Positions 42,201 to 54,138 of a DNA stretch of 64,000 bases are shown here, piece by piece. Positions within the stretch are counted from its first letter, which is position 1. Every line of letters starts with the position of its first letter. Below the pieces are notes generated by a model. The model was not told the DNA's origin. It worked only from the letters and a program-made list of their open reading frames with translations, and did no database searches. Source of the DNA: Brienomyrus brachyistius (lineage: Eukaryota; Chordata; Actinopteri; Osteoglossiformes; Mormyridae). The translations under genes were made by a program, and so were the position numbers. The stretch lies in assembly GCF_023856365.1 (NCBI RefSeq), contig NC_064534.1, forward strand, positions 12,234,536 to 12,298,535, given 5' to 3'.

Positions 42201-45200
42201 AAAGTTTTTGCACATCATTTTTGCATTTTACTCACTTAACATTTACTTACAATACACTCAATATTTTTTGCTAACAGATAAATTTACAGGTTGTTCACCA
42301 TTTTAGCACCTTTATTAGCAAGAAAATGTCCTATACTTGATTCATCAAAGTAACCTTCACTAGCAGTTATAACAGCAGAGCAAATTCGAGGCATTCTATC
42401 TACAAGGGACATTAAACACATCTCTGTTTCATGGGATGAAACAGTTAACTAGTGCATTTAAAGTTAAAGGACATCCTACAATTTGACTATGCGCTCACAA
42501 CACAATTAATAGGATGTCAGACATGCACTGTTACATCCTCTTTCCATGTTATAAAGGAAACTTCTTCACTTATATCTTTATATATTTTGTATATATTTTC
42601 ATTTATTTATATTACATATTATATATATTATATATTTTTTTTATTTATAGTTGTTCATTGAACTTTCCAATGCAAAACAACAATGAAAAATAAGCAGTTT
42701 AAGAAACAAATGGAAAAGTGGTAAAAACCTGCGGTATGTAAAAACTTCTTACTGGCAGTGCAAGTGCAAAAGGACTAGTGACCATGAATACTGGCCCTTC
42801 AGAACTCCTGACCAACAGTTTTGGTGGAAACAGGAGAGTAGGGTGCACATTTAATTCTGAAGTGATTTGGGCAGCTGTGGTTTTATGTTTTTTGGATACA
42901 GTCTAGGTCGGTACCCAGACAGTCCTGCCAGACAGCGTCCTCTTACGTTCAGTAACTCCCGTTAGACGTGGTCTGTCCTTCATGGTGGTATGCCAACATT
43001 ACCCTGGATACCAGGGCTCTCAATACACAACAAAGACTTGCTGTCTTGGTCACGTGAGCCAGTGAGACACGCACCAACAATCTGTCCTCTTTTGAACTCT
43101 GATATGTCTTCCATTATGTTGAGTAAATTGCAATATTTTATGCACAGCTGTGCTATTGCTCTGCTAATTCAATCTTCACACTTTGCTCTTACTGATGAGA
43201 TATGCAATTAGTGAAGATTGCCATCAGGCCGCGCATATATAGGCGTGAAACCTCAAACGCTACATTGGCCGGTGTTTCAGTTTCATAGTCCACCCTTGTA
43301 TATATGCTGTTTTTCTTCCATGTACTACACATAAAAACCACTGCCTAATAGACCTCACCTGTCTCTGTGTGGCAGAACTCTGGAGAAAACGAAATGTCAT
43401 CCAGGGCCACATGTCCTCCACGGGGACTGTTGAAGGCCACTTCGAAAATCACCTAGGACACATTAATACTGAGTAGAGAACCATTTGCATTTACTTTTAG
43501 CAGTAGGGATCTTGTGAGAAAAGTTGACTGTCATCTGCCATGAAAGTATTGATTCATAGATGTCATGAATCATGTTTGGATAGCATATAGTAAAATTACT
43601 ATAGCTGAATAGGGTAAATTCAAACTGAACATGTTCAAAACTGTAGGTGAAATGTGATATTTGTAAAAGTTATTCATCAGCATGAAAGAGAGCAAATTAA
43701 AAACCATTGACAATGTAAGGTGTGTGTTTCTGAAAGTATTTCAGGCCACCTGCAGTACTGTGCAAAAGTCTTAGGCAGCCAGAAAAAAAAATATGTCTAA
43801 ATAACTGTCATGTTGGTGTAAAACTATGCTGTTACGCCTAGCAAAGTGTGTCAGCTTAGCCATTTCAAATCCTCTGCTAAAATAACCCTGTTATTTCCAG
43901 CAACCATACGATACACCCGTGTGTTTTTTGACCTGACCACTAGCCCACCTCATGCATCTATTCAATGTCTCGTTCACTTTTTTAGCTAATTAACTTAATT
44001 AAGCGAGCTGGTGGTGAAATTTAATAAATACATAGAATGGTTCGGGTGCCACTGAGAAGAAGTTTGGGAACTGAAGTGGTGTTCATCTAGCTATCCAAGT
44101 AGATATCAGTAACGTTTTGGAGAACAGAAGACATTTTTACTAGTTTTTATTCTGTTACTCGTAATTTTCATATGTTCTTATGTTAAGTTAAATTTTTTTG
44201 TTCTAAGAAAATGAGCACTTACTACGCAGATAAATAGTGTTAATCATTTCTTTTGAGTGCCTAAGACTTTTGCACAGTACTGTATGCAGCACACAGGGTT
44301 AATTCACATTTGTTTTTGTTGTCAGCAGCTGCAGTAACTGGAACACACTATTTGTGTCTGAGTGTTTGTGTGTCTCTAAGACGCGTGTTTATGTTTATGG
44401 CCTTAGATGGAAAACAAAGATCCCTCTCTATGTGAGATGGATGGGGATTGTGCTAGACGGTCTGGGAGATCCATATATTTTGTTGCGTTTACAACTTTTT
44501 TTTACACTCACTCCACAGAGGCAAAATTACTATTCCGTATTACATCACATAACCACAGATTTTTAAAACCCTAGAATGGTCCTTTGACGTTGAATGAAAA
44601 TGCAAAGCTTTATGTTTTTTGAATAATTTTACAAATGCTGGGAAAATAAATATTATTGGAGTAACAATTAAAAGTAGCTTAAACATTTTCTGCCAATCTA
44701 TAAATTATTGGTTTTTTTCAACTGCACATTTTATGACCCACCTGAGAGTTGAAGCAGCAACTAAGGTAAATACTTAGTCACACTATTACAACTCCAGTAT
44801 TATGTTCAGTAAAAGGAAAAAGGACACAAAATGTCCTTTGTAAATAAATACCGTCTCCGACATTAGGGTCACGAAGGATAGCAGCATGTAATCTGCCGTG
44901 AATGTTCTCAAGAACTATGGTCTATATCAGGTGGCCTGCTTTACATTTCCACAGCCTGCAGTGACAAATGACCTGTTTTTTATAATGTCTACATCAATAA
45001 GTCCCTAGTCCTTAGCTGTCATTAAATGTGCCGTGTCAGCACAAATCTCCCCCTGTTTAACACACGTACCTTCTGGTGTGCTTAAGTCTGACTCACTTAT
45101 CACTTAAAGCTTCAAGATTAATGTTTCACTGTTCCTGTGAAAATGTTCTACTCAGCAGTTTTGTGACTGCTCCTAGTTTGTCCCAGATTTTACTCTTCTC

Positions 45201-48200
45201 CCATTTGGGGATTCAAGGGGTCTAAATCATTAGATACGCAGAATATAAAACAGATGACATTTAAAAATAAAGTGTCCCTTAGAATGCTTCCTCTTGATTA
45301 AAGAACATCAACATAAAGCAAGATCTTATATGGCCTTTTCAATGCAGAATATGACTCAGAATGAAAATACACAGCCAAGTCGTGACATGCTTTGCATTGT
45401 TTTAGACAAATCTTACAGTTTGCTCACAATGTAACACATGAACTGTTTCGCAGGTTCTCCTTATGAGTCACAAGTTTATCATGGCAGCATCATGTTGTCA
45501 TATACGTCACTTATCACTTATCAGTATGGAAATAAAATTTCAGACTAACCTCTAGGGGATGAGGTGCCTTGATGTCAACTTGCACTAATCTCCATGCTGT
45601 AGCAGAATAAATCTCTGGCCTCCAAATTTCCTCATAGTGCCCAAACTGATCCTTGGTGAAGACTGAGAAAATGTTTCCTCTTGCCTGGCTACGCTGATAG
45701 TAAAAAGACAAACATCCTTCCATAGGTGTGGTTGTCATCGGTGATGAAAATTTGGCGACTTCCTGTAAGTTTTTAACGTAAACCGAATCTGCATACATGT
45801 AGTGACCTGATTAGACAAAAAAAAAAGCAAAGTCAGACCACAGGAACCATGTTTCCTCAAAGACAGAGAGGACAAGGTAAGGTAAAAAGTGATAGAGATG
45901 GGGAACAGTACAGGGTAAGTAAGTAATGGGGAGCAGGCATGGAAGTGATGAAGAGCTGTACTTGTGTACCTTTGTCATTGCTCATAGTGTGGTCATCAAG
46001 CAGGTCGGACTGGGGGCCCTGAACGCTGCTCCCCCCCAGATACCAGTTTACATTGGGGTTCCAGTGGTTGTTATAGCCACACAGATGGTGTTCCTCAAAG
46101 TTGCACTCTGCCAGAGTTATTGCATGAAAATACATCCATAGATAAATGCACAATCAAATTATACCACTTTAAAAAATCAACGTTCAAATAAAGAAAATCA
46201 ATTATTAGGACATTATAATTGTATTATGTATTGTTTTCAGCTATGTGATTATTTGCGAGGGATGTTGTATTGGATTTTACTGACCTATGCAGTACCCAGG
46301 TATGACATGAATTTCAAATATAGCTATGCTGCTTCCTGCTTCTTCACCAGGTCTGCCTTCGATTAAAATCTGAAATACAAAACAAAATGGCTAACTGAAA
46401 AATAACAGAGGCATGTCTTCAGGACAAGAAGTATCCAAGAACTACAGACCATGTTGTTTTAAAAGCCTGAGCGGAGGACACATGTGACGAGCTCTGAGTA
46501 TGCCATTGAAAAAAAATCTACTGCATCAGTCCTTCTATTCATTAGTTCTGTAAGCGCAGAACATCCCGTTAAAGGTTCCATGTGTGACTCATGGACAAAA
46601 TATGTGCTGAAGCAGTGTCTGTTTCATGTGCTGGTCTTACTTCTGGACTGCAAATTAAATCATTTCCTTAAGACATACATTTAGAGCAACAAAAATACTG
46701 TTCTTTAATTTGCTTATTGTTCATCATAATTTAATTTCCGCTGCTGTTATTCATTACTTTATTTGTTTATTTAATTTTTTTGATATATCTACTTTTTTTA
46801 TATATATATAGTATTATATAGTATTATATTTTTAGCAAATCATTATGATTTTGTAACTCTCTACTGCCATGGTGGAGAATATAGACACAACTGCAGAAAG
46901 CGGCAAGTAGCAAGTACATCCGCTATATATAGCCCTTCAGCGGTGGGAAGGAAGCATTTTGTAGTTTCTGGGTTGAATACCTTGTAGGGACTGGATGCGT
47001 TGCGGAGGTCAATGCTGGCAATCAGCCAGCTGTCTGAAGGTTTATCGGTGGTCCACAAAAGATAGTCAAAGCTCTCGCCTTCAGGACGTAGGAGTAGCTG
47101 TACAGAGCCTGAGCCAGTAATCTGGTATACCAGTCGCAAGCAGCTCCAGTACAGCAGATCGAGCGCTGGGCTCACCAGTACTGCCTTTTCTTTTCCATCC
47201 ATGTTGGCTGAGTCGACTGTGATAAAACGCCCTGCAGAGGGGAGATGGGACAGAGCCCAGTCATTTCTTAGCTGAAGATTAACTAGAATTGGGACCTATC
47301 GCTGTTTCCTACGACCCTTCATATTTTGACTGGGTTTTCCAAAAACTTCAGGAAATTGTGTCAGTATTATACAATATGTATGCAACAAGGTTCAAGTCTT
47401 ACCTATGTGGAAAACCAAAGTATGATAGCAAAGTACGAACACAGCAGAGGGAATGGGAGAATATCTGGCTATGGAGGCTGAACTTAAGAAAGAAGAGTCT
47501 GGATTTGATTTCTTAAATCCCTATTACAGAGAAAGGAACATAAGCAGAATGACCTAATCACAAATAGCTATTCCATCCATAAAAAGTGTGAAAAGCTACT
47601 AATGTGGATCTGGGGAGAGCAAAACCAGAAGAAACAAAGAAAAACACAGGCCTACGTTGGCACAAAACTACGAAGCACCATTGCACCAAATAGCGGAAGC
47701 ATCCGGTACTGTCACAAGTGCGACAATTAACGACTGGGATCAGGGGCAGGGGGCGGCATGGTGGTGCAGTGGTTAGCACTGTTGCCTCACGTCTCTGGGA
47801 CCCGGGTTCTAGTCTCCGCCTGGGTTACATGTGTGTGGAGTTTGCATGTTCTCCCCATGTCGTCGTGGGGTTTCCTCCAGGTACTCCGGTTCCCCCCCAC
47901 AGTCCAAAAACATGCTGAGGCTAATTGGAGTTGCTAAATTACTCATAGGTGTGCATGTGAGAGTGATTACTGTGTGTGAATGTTCCATGCGATGGGCTGG
48001 CCCCCCATCCTGGGTTTTTCCCTGCCTCGTGCCCATTGCTTCCAGGATAGGCTCCGGACCCCCCGCGACCCAGTAGTAGGATAAGCGGTTTGGAAAATGG
48101 ATGGATGGATGGATCAGGGGCAGGTTAATGCGTAGGTTATCCTAGGCCCGGGGGTGGGCAATCTTATCCAGAAAGGGCCGCTGTGTGTGTGGGTTTTTGC

Positions 48201-51200
48201 TGCAACTCCCTAATTAGATCACCAATTAGAGGACTAATTGGCAGAACAGTCCTCACACCCGGGTTTGAGCAGCTGACCTAAAGGTTATCCCAAAAACCTG
48301 CATACACACCGGTTCTTTGTAGATAGGATCGCCCACACCGGTCCTGGGCTGTAGCCTAGGGCCCTGGAAAATCAGGGGCTCCCACCTCAGCAAAAACTGA
48401 ACTTATTAAATCTGCCTGATCGATCCTCAGTCATTAAGTTTTAATAGCAGAACATCCCCCCCCCCCCCATCTGTAAGTACTGTATTACCTCCAGCACCCC
48501 ACATGCTCATTAATGGATTATTAAAGTTGCATCATTTTTAATCATCTCTCGTTTTTCTTTTGGCTCAAGAAATGATTTCATGACCAAGGGGGCTGTTTGG
48601 GCAGCCCCACCGGGGAAGTTAATCGGGCCCTGAATAGATGGATGCAGCTCATTTGATAGGGCATCAACCCAAGCAAAGGGCAGCTGAAATCCTGGCTTTT
48701 GTGCCACACATTAAGGCAGAGACACAGGCCCGGCTTTCAGTGCAACAAGGACAGCAGTCAGTGGAAAAAGAGGTGATTGTAGTATAACAAATTCTTTTTC
48801 TTTCTGTTACTGCAGTCATGGGTTTTTACATGGAAAAATCCTCCCCTTTTAAAGTCCATTAATAGATTGTGTTGTTTAAGAAGTTTAATAGCTTTATGTT
48901 ACAGTGATGTGGGATCATCAATAAGAACAGACAATTCGGTCATTTCATTTATTTAATATGCCACATACCCAATGAGGAACAATTTCTAAAAGTTCTGCAA
49001 AGGTATGAGTATGTTATTACACTTAACTTTTGTGACCTTCCCAGTACCTCCAGATGTCCAGAGTTTGGAGATGAGATCCAGATGTAAACTCCCCTTTTCT
49101 ACTCTGCTTTTTTATCTTCTTCTTCAAACAGAAACAAATCTTGTCACCCACTGCTTATGCACCTCAGATAATCTCCCTGTCTGCATCTGGAAACGTTTAA
49201 TTAAATCGGGGGACCAGAAATAGTTTGTGTTAAAAACGGCTCCATGTACAAATAGCTATAAACCTGATTGCAGAAATGGCATGCCTGCTTTTATAAATAA
49301 TCTGCTCATTTTCGATTAGCCTCATGGTGTTCGCAGTTGGACTCCAGTTTAGAAATTGTCATGATTATATTTTACCATCATTATTCTCATATTTTACCAT
49401 TTTCCCCAAAAGGAAAACAGAAGACCAGGATAGTTACAAATTATGGAGAACATTTTTTTTCATGGTTTAGTTTCTTACATTATTTGCAAAATATATATAC
49501 AGCCACAGTAATATTCTTCATGAGGCTGGATAATGGGTGGCGGTAAATTTACTCTCTGTAAATCGTTTCAGCTTATGTACTTTCATTGGAGGCTTAGCCA
49601 TCTCAACTTTCAAAACTAATGTATTATATGAATCATTGCTTTCCATCGAGTCTATGCTTATCAGCATGACCATCTACATAAACATTATACATCAGACCGC
49701 CCTGCAGCACCCTGCTGAAAATCATCATGTCCTGTGCAGAATTTCAGGGGTGGTTCAGACTGATGCCAGATTCTGTTTCTTAAAAGCAAATGCTTCCCTT
49801 GTGGGAGAGAAATCTAGCGGAGTTAACAAAAGACAACCTTTATTATTATTAATAATATTATTATGTAAACATTTAGCTTTATGGGTTTATCTTTATGTGA
49901 AGCCTGACACAAGCTGGACTGATGGTTTTTGGGGCCACGAGGAATCCTTTGATGTTGCCCTTCATATGAAGTATCTGCAACCTCCTATTTAGTTTTACCT
50001 TTGAGAAATTTTGCACTTCAACGTACATTCGAAAACAGGTGGACATTTCTCACTACAAGCAGAAATTTCATTTAATATTACATTATTCCCAGATAGTGTG
50101 TAATGTTGCCTCATGCATCGTGAAAATACACATTACCTGATCAAATTTTCATGACACGGTTAAACTGCAGAAAATCGAATATATAAATCTGGGGGGAAAA
50201 AATCTGTATTTAGAAGGTATTACGGTACAAAACTGCTGGAAATTTTTCCAGTGGCCTAAACATGACACAGCTTTTGTTACTTAAAAAGAAACTTTCCGGA
50301 ATGATACACTGCTACAGCTCTCTCTAATTGGACTAACTTTATTACATACTGTAGGAAGCAAAGTCATTTTGACTGAAGGCAACTTCTCTCCCTCATTCTG
50401 CTCAAATCTGTTTGACCCAGAAAAAAAAGACTGGGGGGTGTGCTGGTCTGAAACAGCTCTTTTTAACAGTCAGCATCCAGCAAACTGAATTTGCATTTCT
50501 TCAGTTGTCCAGGCAACTCTACTGTTGTCAGTTCGCTAAGACAGGAAAAGGTTCAGTAGTGCCACAGAATAATTCAAGAGGCTTGATAAAAACTTCTACC
50601 GAATAAAAATGTAATAAACCGTCAATAGAGCTGGGTAGGTGTACAGGTTGGGTGGAGGGCACTGCTGCCTGTCGCCTTTGAATGACGATCCACTTTTGCA
50701 GCTCTTGTCCTTCCTTCCTTTGTGTACCCAGCAGTAGCAAAGCAACAAGCAATACAACATGCAATACCAAGCTAGCACCAATGCTAACCTAAGAGTGAAG
50801 CTAGGCTACCAAAATACCACTGGGAAGCAGCAATCCAATGCTAATGGTGAAGCTAAGCTATCAAAGCACCAGTGTACAACAACAAGCTAACAGGAACATC
50901 TTTGGCTGCCTGGATTTGTTTTTTCTTCCAAGCTGCTTTCGCTCTTTACACTGAAGTTTATTTGGGGAGAAATTACGGGTGGAAAAAACTCTTTTTTACC
51001 TAAACACATAATAAATAAATGTTCTTTAGTGATGGTGGATTTCTGTTTTTCCTCATTTTTCTGTTTCCTTGCTCATTCCCATCAATCAATCCACCCATCC
51101 ATGCACTGCAGGTTTGCAAAACTATAATACCTTCTTGATAGCTATTTCAAAAATGAACCGTTGTTTGAGGCCACAGCAAGAACCTCTGGTACCAGACTGT

Positions 51201-53748
51201 TCCTATGAGACGGCAAATTATGAACTGCGACATGCACTCACACAGCATTGAAAAAAAAACTAAACGGATTTTTAAAGTAAAACTAGAATACAGCAAACAC
51301 TTGAAATATATACTGTAGATGGTGTTAAACGATCAAATGCAACCGTAAGCAGAACATGCATCAAAAGGAATGCTTAAAGGCCATGTTTACAGCTACCGGA
51401 AGAGGACTGTGCACTAGTGCATTCATTCCCCGTGAATAGCAGAATAACACCATTGGTATGTGTACATCTGCATTATGAAAGAAATCGATCGCTGTTGACG
51501 ATGCTACATTGCATATTCAGTAGCGTGTGTAATTAAAACGAATGGCTTCTCCTGATTTGGAATAATCAGGATTCCATTGAAACTGTGTTCATAGTTCAAT
51601 AATGTTTAAATAATATATTCATTGTTATATCTATCTGTCACATTATAAATCAGCCATGAAATCGTCCACCAGTTTTTCCCCTCCCCCAAACAAAGGCATT
51701 TGTAGTAGCCTGTGTTTCTGGCGAGGAACTGAACAGAAAACATCACCGTAATGCAGTTGTGGTGAGACGTCTACATTTATTGAGCTGCTGACAGTGTGGC
51801 AGGCTGTCATTTCACATCCACAAAACTGTGTCACACGGGCTGCCCGCATTGTTGGCAGTGGTTGCGGCTGCTCAGACCTGCCACATTTCCATGATTCTTT
51901 CGGTCAGCCAGACAATCTTCCATTCTTCCATTTGAAGGAACCCCTCACCCCATTCCTAAATCTGGCCACGGGAAAACTTAGCTACTACAACAGGGATACC
52001 ACAATACCTGCACTTAGTTTTAGAGTGATATATACATCAAAGACAGATGACAAACTGAGTTGCTCATGCCTAGAAGTGGTCCCATCAGTTCAGTTATGGG
52101 TGACATTTAATGTTCCGGCAAAAGTACTGCAAACGACTCAGCCCAGTCCAACAAATCCAAACGAACCCCTTTTCCGCAAACTGCAGCTTCATTCCAAGAC
52201 GAATCCGTATCAGTTTTGGTTTAACGGCAGTTCTCTGCATGCTGCCAAGCAACTACAAGATCTCATCTTTCAAGTCTTATCGTAATACAAGAAAATGAGA
52301 CTTTTTTCCTGTGTTAACAATTCCTAAGGCATCTGACCTTTCTGACAAATTATGTTAACTGTTTCTGCAAAGTTTTGATTTTCTAATTAAGCAAGTTTGG
52401 ACTAACAAACTAATTTTATCTGTTTTGTCACTATTTTCTTTGGACCTCTCTCCTTATACCTATATGCCTGAGTGTGCGTGCACGTGCGTGAAAGTTATAA
52501 GTTGGTTCTAAAGTGCATCTGAGAAAAATATTGAGAACTAATCTTTTGTATACAGAAATAGAGTCTTGTTTGGATACCACACCCTGGTATCTGACTGAAA
52601 TAGACCTTGGGACAAAAAGCAAATCCTGCTAATTAACATAAACGAAGTATCTACTCTGGAACCACAGCATAGGACTCAATGTGAGAGCAGCGCTGATCAG
52701 TCACCTTGACAACCACCCACAACAAGGCAAAGCAGAACCTTAAAAAACACCACATGCCCGTTGCAAAGCATGAATAAACTGCATTCATATTCATTCTATT
52801 CCGCTGTAACTGCAATTTCTTTGATGTGATGTTGAGCACATTTGTACCAGTAATGCCCCTTATAAACTTTATACGATTATTTTAGTCCTGAAAGAGGTAG
52901 TAAGTCTGACAGTATGCAAACATTATTTTACGTAGGACAAAATCTAGTCGATGTATTGTTTTTTACATGTATTTACACGCATCTTGCCCAAACAACCTGC
53001 TCTGCTACTTTTCCCACTCCAGCTGATTTGTACAGAATAAAAAGTTTATTGAATAGCTTACTTGTGACTTTCTGAGCACACATCTTTTTCATTGAAAAGC
53101 AATTTGCAGTTTTTTAAAGCTCTTTCCGTGAATTTCTTTAAAGTCTGTCAACTCCCACGTTAATTTTCAGGCAAAAAAAAAATACAATTTAAAATATACC
53201 AAAAATGCAGGTTTTATGCGGTAGTCTATACTACCCCTGACATAAAGAAGTTGTCTGAAGGAACTTTCTTACCTTCTTCGTTTACGGTCCATTTCGCATA
53301 GGAAGGGTCCGGTAAATATCCACATGTACTGTGCTCAAAATTGCAGGAACCCAACAGCAGTTGTTGAGCCCAAAGAGATGGCAAAACTTGCGAGGAGGCA
53401 AAGAAAAGACAAGATAACGCACTTACATTCCGTTTGTTACAGGAAATGCATGTCACCGCGTGTCAAAACCTTAGACCTGAACAATAAAACGTATTTACAG
53501 TATTTCTGAACGTATAAATAAAACGTATTTACAGTATGGTGTATATATATCTGGATAAAATCTGCAAATATTGCAATTAGGAATTTCATACTTCTTCGTT
53601 TTCTGTGGCACTCAGTACACAGCGGCAATTCGCGTTAAAAAAGGAAATACGCGTATGAATGGAAATGTGGAGACTTACCAAGAGTCAAAATGTAAACGGA
53701 GAACATAGCAGGGTTGTAAAATGACTTGACCGGGTAAGACACTTCCAT
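36186..53748 (-). CDS. mamdc2: mamdc2, MAM domain-containing protein 2 (complete, 14 coding exons)
   Basis: Fourteen minus-strand exons join in phase to 2088 nt, 695 residues (human MAMDC2 has 686). A hydrophobic stretch MFSVYILTLVLPSLWA at the N-terminus serves as signal peptide, though about 14 residues precede it. Four MAM domains follow, about residues 36-173, 175-336, 345-506 and 515-675. Each starts with a CxFE motif (SCNFEHSTCGY, ECNFEEHHLCGY, SCDFEEGLCQY, QCSFEVDDCGY) and ends with an (A)LDDI-type strand in domains 2-4. Known of the family: secreted, proteoglycan-type extracellular protein; MAM domains mediate adhesion. The repeated exon phase pattern shows that the four domains arose by duplication. 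It faces klf9 and trpm3 tail to tail, as in human. Confidence 0.95.
36308..36503 (+). repeat. decayed SINE-like repeat with GT tail
   Basis: Segments ggtggcgctgttgcctcatg, ctgcgtgggtctcctctg and aaattgcccgtagtgcatg resemble the SINE family of this window at low identity. It ends in a GT microsatellite at 36473-36502. Confidence 0.4.
36644..36661 (+). repeat. short interstitial telomeric repeat (TTAGGG)3
   Basis: Three perfect hexamers followed by degenerate variants up to about 36682. Confidence 0.7.
37037..37127 (-). CDS. mamdc2: mamdc2 exon 13, end of MAM 4
   Basis: Acceptor cttgcag, donor gtgagt. Encodes IVFEAIRGPSIRSDIAID then DILFKKGPCEST. 91 nt, phase 0 to 1. Confidence 0.95.
37241..37500 (-). 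CDS. mamdc2: mamdc2 exon 12, MAM 4 core
   Basis: Acceptor ttccgaag, donor gtgagg. Encodes HFMYIEASHMLPGHSARLL, CLIFYYHMYGSGTGQLDVL, LLWRRRGEHSISWMKA and NSRHK. 260 nt. Confidence 0.95.
38232..38387 (-). CDS. mamdc2: mamdc2 exon 11, start of MAM 4
   Basis: Acceptor atttacag, donor gtgagt. Encodes GLEQSLPGQCSFEVDDCGY, TQDRHSDVTDWVRMRGHTP and TGPKGDHTTGTG. Confidence 0.94.
38846..39133. mobile_element. MITE with ggtaac-like inverted termini, copy 2 (mamdc2 intron)
   Basis: Left end agtaatactttacttaaagc and acts as inverse of the right end (reverse complement ggtaacactttactttaagc). The inside is packed with cattataatgcattatgaag-type palindromes. It lies between exons 11 and 10. Confidence 0.8.
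39247..39343 (-). CDS. mamdc2: mamdc2 exon 10, end of MAM 3
   Basis: Acceptor ctctgtag, donor gtagga. Encodes VVFVSICKNFWDCGLVALD then DITVDLGDCRVIA. 97 nt. Confidence 0.93.
40341..40606 (-). CDS. mamdc2: mamdc2 exon 9, MAM 3 core
   Basis: Acceptor tacacag, donor gtaagc. Encodes FFLLANTRFTSQPGYVGRL, GNLKYCLRFYYAIHGFMKM, EKVWTVSEGSRGIWMMM and HKPMPTK. 266 nt. Confidence 0.95.
41117..41263 (-). CDS. mamdc2: mamdc2 exon 8, start of MAM 3
   Basis: Acceptor ctgttacag, donor gtgagt. Encodes EPAFDPSIASCDFEEGLCQ, YYQEPAQGSVWNRVSVKP and NAYRIGDHTTGS. Confidence 0.93.
41471..43303 (-). mobile_element. Tc1-like transposon in mamdc2 intron, internally rearranged
   Basis: Termini tatgggttggaaaatgaaac (left) and, reverse complemented, tacaagggtggactatgaaa (right). 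The minus strand carries transposase remnants (SFSDESAFTAFPTLGRFTV, VHPVFQTLYPE, DNTAIHTV; the N-terminal half at about 42800-43250). A 253-bp segment is inverted and about 570 bp of foreign AT-rich sequence separates 42170 from 42745. Same strand as mamdc2, between exons 8 and 7. Confidence 0.85.
41529..41781 (+). other. inverted segment within the Tc1 copy
   Basis: Here the C-terminal transposase code runs on the plus strand (SGFDEHESEV, HLPWPVQSPNLNIIEPLWG, IVQNLYLSIPR, PAKGGPTSY), opposite to the rest of the element. Re-inverting it restores the usual order at both junctions. Confidence 0.85.
43359..43452 (-). CDS. mamdc2: mamdc2 exon 7, end of MAM 2
   Basis: Acceptor gtcctag, donor gtgagg. 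Encodes VIFEVAFNSPRGGHVALDD then ISFSPEFCHTET. A Tc1-like copy ends about 55 bases downstream in the next intron. Confidence 0.93.
43753..44283. mobile_element. MITE with gcaaaagtcttaggc termini, copy 1 (mamdc2 intron)
   Basis: The ends are cagtactgtgcaaaagtctt then aggcag, and the reverse complement of cagtactgtgcaaaagtctt then aggcac. About 530 bp. It lies between exons 7 and 6. Confidence 0.85.
44284..45549 (-). other. mamdc2 intron 6 remainder
   Basis: AT-rich intronic sequence. No exon or repeat family was recognised. Confidence 0.5.
45550..45806 (-). CDS. mamdc2: mamdc2 exon 6, MAM 2 core
   Basis: Acceptor taatcag, donor gttagt. Encodes HYMYADSVYVKNLQEVAKF, MEGCLSFYYQ, YEEIWRPEI and APHPLE. 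257 nt. Confidence 0.94.
45970..46107 (-). CDS. mamdc2: mamdc2 exon 5, start of MAM 2
   Basis: Acceptor tctggcag, donor gtacac. Encodes ECNFEEHHLCGYNNHWNPN, VNWYLGGSSVQGPQSD and LLDDHTMSNDKG, close to human MAMDC2. Confidence 0.94.
46285..46369 (-). CDS. mamdc2: mamdc2 exon 4, end of MAM 1
   Basis: Acceptor tatttcag, donor gtcagt. Encodes ILIEGRPGEEAGSSIAIF and EIHVIPGYCI. 85 nt, phase 0 to 1. Confidence 0.92.
46981..47231 (-). CDS. mamdc2: mamdc2 exon 3, MAM 1 core
   Basis: Acceptor ctctgcag, donor gtattc. Encodes GRFITVDSANMDGKEKAVL, WSCLRLVYQI, PSDSWLIASIDLRNASSPYK. 251 nt; a 6-kb intron separates it from exon 2. Confidence 0.93.
47751..48110 (+). mobile_element. tRNA-headed fish SINE, copy 3 (mamdc2 intron), full length
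   Basis: Starts ggcggcatggtggtgcagtg. The A box tggtgcagtgg at 47762-47772 fits TRGYNNARNNG and the B box ggttctagtct at 47805-47815 has one departure. The head resembles tRNA-Gly. It ends in (TGGA)n. A perfect 14-bp target-site duplication ggatcaggggcagg lies at 47737-47750 and 48111-48124. Antisense to mamdc2. Confidence 0.93.
48148..48341. mobile_element. short hAT-type MITE (mamdc2 intron)
   Basis: A 194-bp element with inverted ends ccgggggtgggcaatc and, reverse complemented, ccggtgtgggcgatc. The 8-bp flanks tcctaggc (48140-48147) and tcctgggc (48342-48349) differ at one base. It is 24 bases from the neighbouring SINE duplication. Confidence 0.75.
48350..53272 (-). other. mamdc2 intron 2 remainder
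   Basis: Large AT-rich intron. Poly-C run near 48457-48467. Open frames at 49537-49992 and 51794-52285 (plus strand) have no recognised domain or splice context. Nothing else is supported. Confidence 0.45.
53273..53386 (-). CDS. mamdc2: mamdc2 exon 2, start of MAM 1
   Basis: Acceptor ctcgcaag, donor gtaagaaag. Encodes the end of the signal peptide (VLPSLWAQQ) and GSCNFEHSTCGYLPDP through WTVNEEG. Confidence 0.85.
53679..53748 (-). CDS. mamdc2: mamdc2 exon 1, signal peptide
   Basis: ATG at 53746-53748 (minus). Encodes MEVSYPVKSFYNPAMFSVY then ILTL; donor gtaagtct follows. A second in-frame Met at residue 15 would give a more typical signal peptide, so the true start may be there. Confidence 0.75.
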
Positions 53749-54138
53749 TGTGGAAAAAAACTCTCTCTCGAGAAATAAATGTATAAAAAAAAAACGATGG
53801 ACTATTTCTGTACGAAAGAATCGAATGGAAGAGCGGAGTGACGATGTGTTGTGTTACCGTTACATTGTTTAATTTCAGCTGTTAGCTTGGTTAGGCAGGC
53901 TGAACACTGGGGAAAGAGGAGGACTCACTTTAATACATACCAGATTCTGCCGGGCGCTCTGCAGCAGGAGGGAAACTCCATTCTGTCTACATGCATTCAC
54001 AATAAAGTTAAAATAAAGATTTTACGTTATGATGCTTGAAAATAAATTACGCACGATGTTGGGATTTTGCATAGGGAAGACTATTTGTAGCCTGTGTTTG
54101 TTGTTCTTTTGCCTTTGCCCACAGACCTTGAAAGTGAG

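Noticed and set aside
49537..49992. 151-codon open frame on the plus strand
   Set aside because: Composition is intron-like and no family is recognised.
51794..52285. 163-codon open frame on the plus strand
   Set aside because: No recognised domain, no splice context, antisense in a mamdc2 intron; probably chance.
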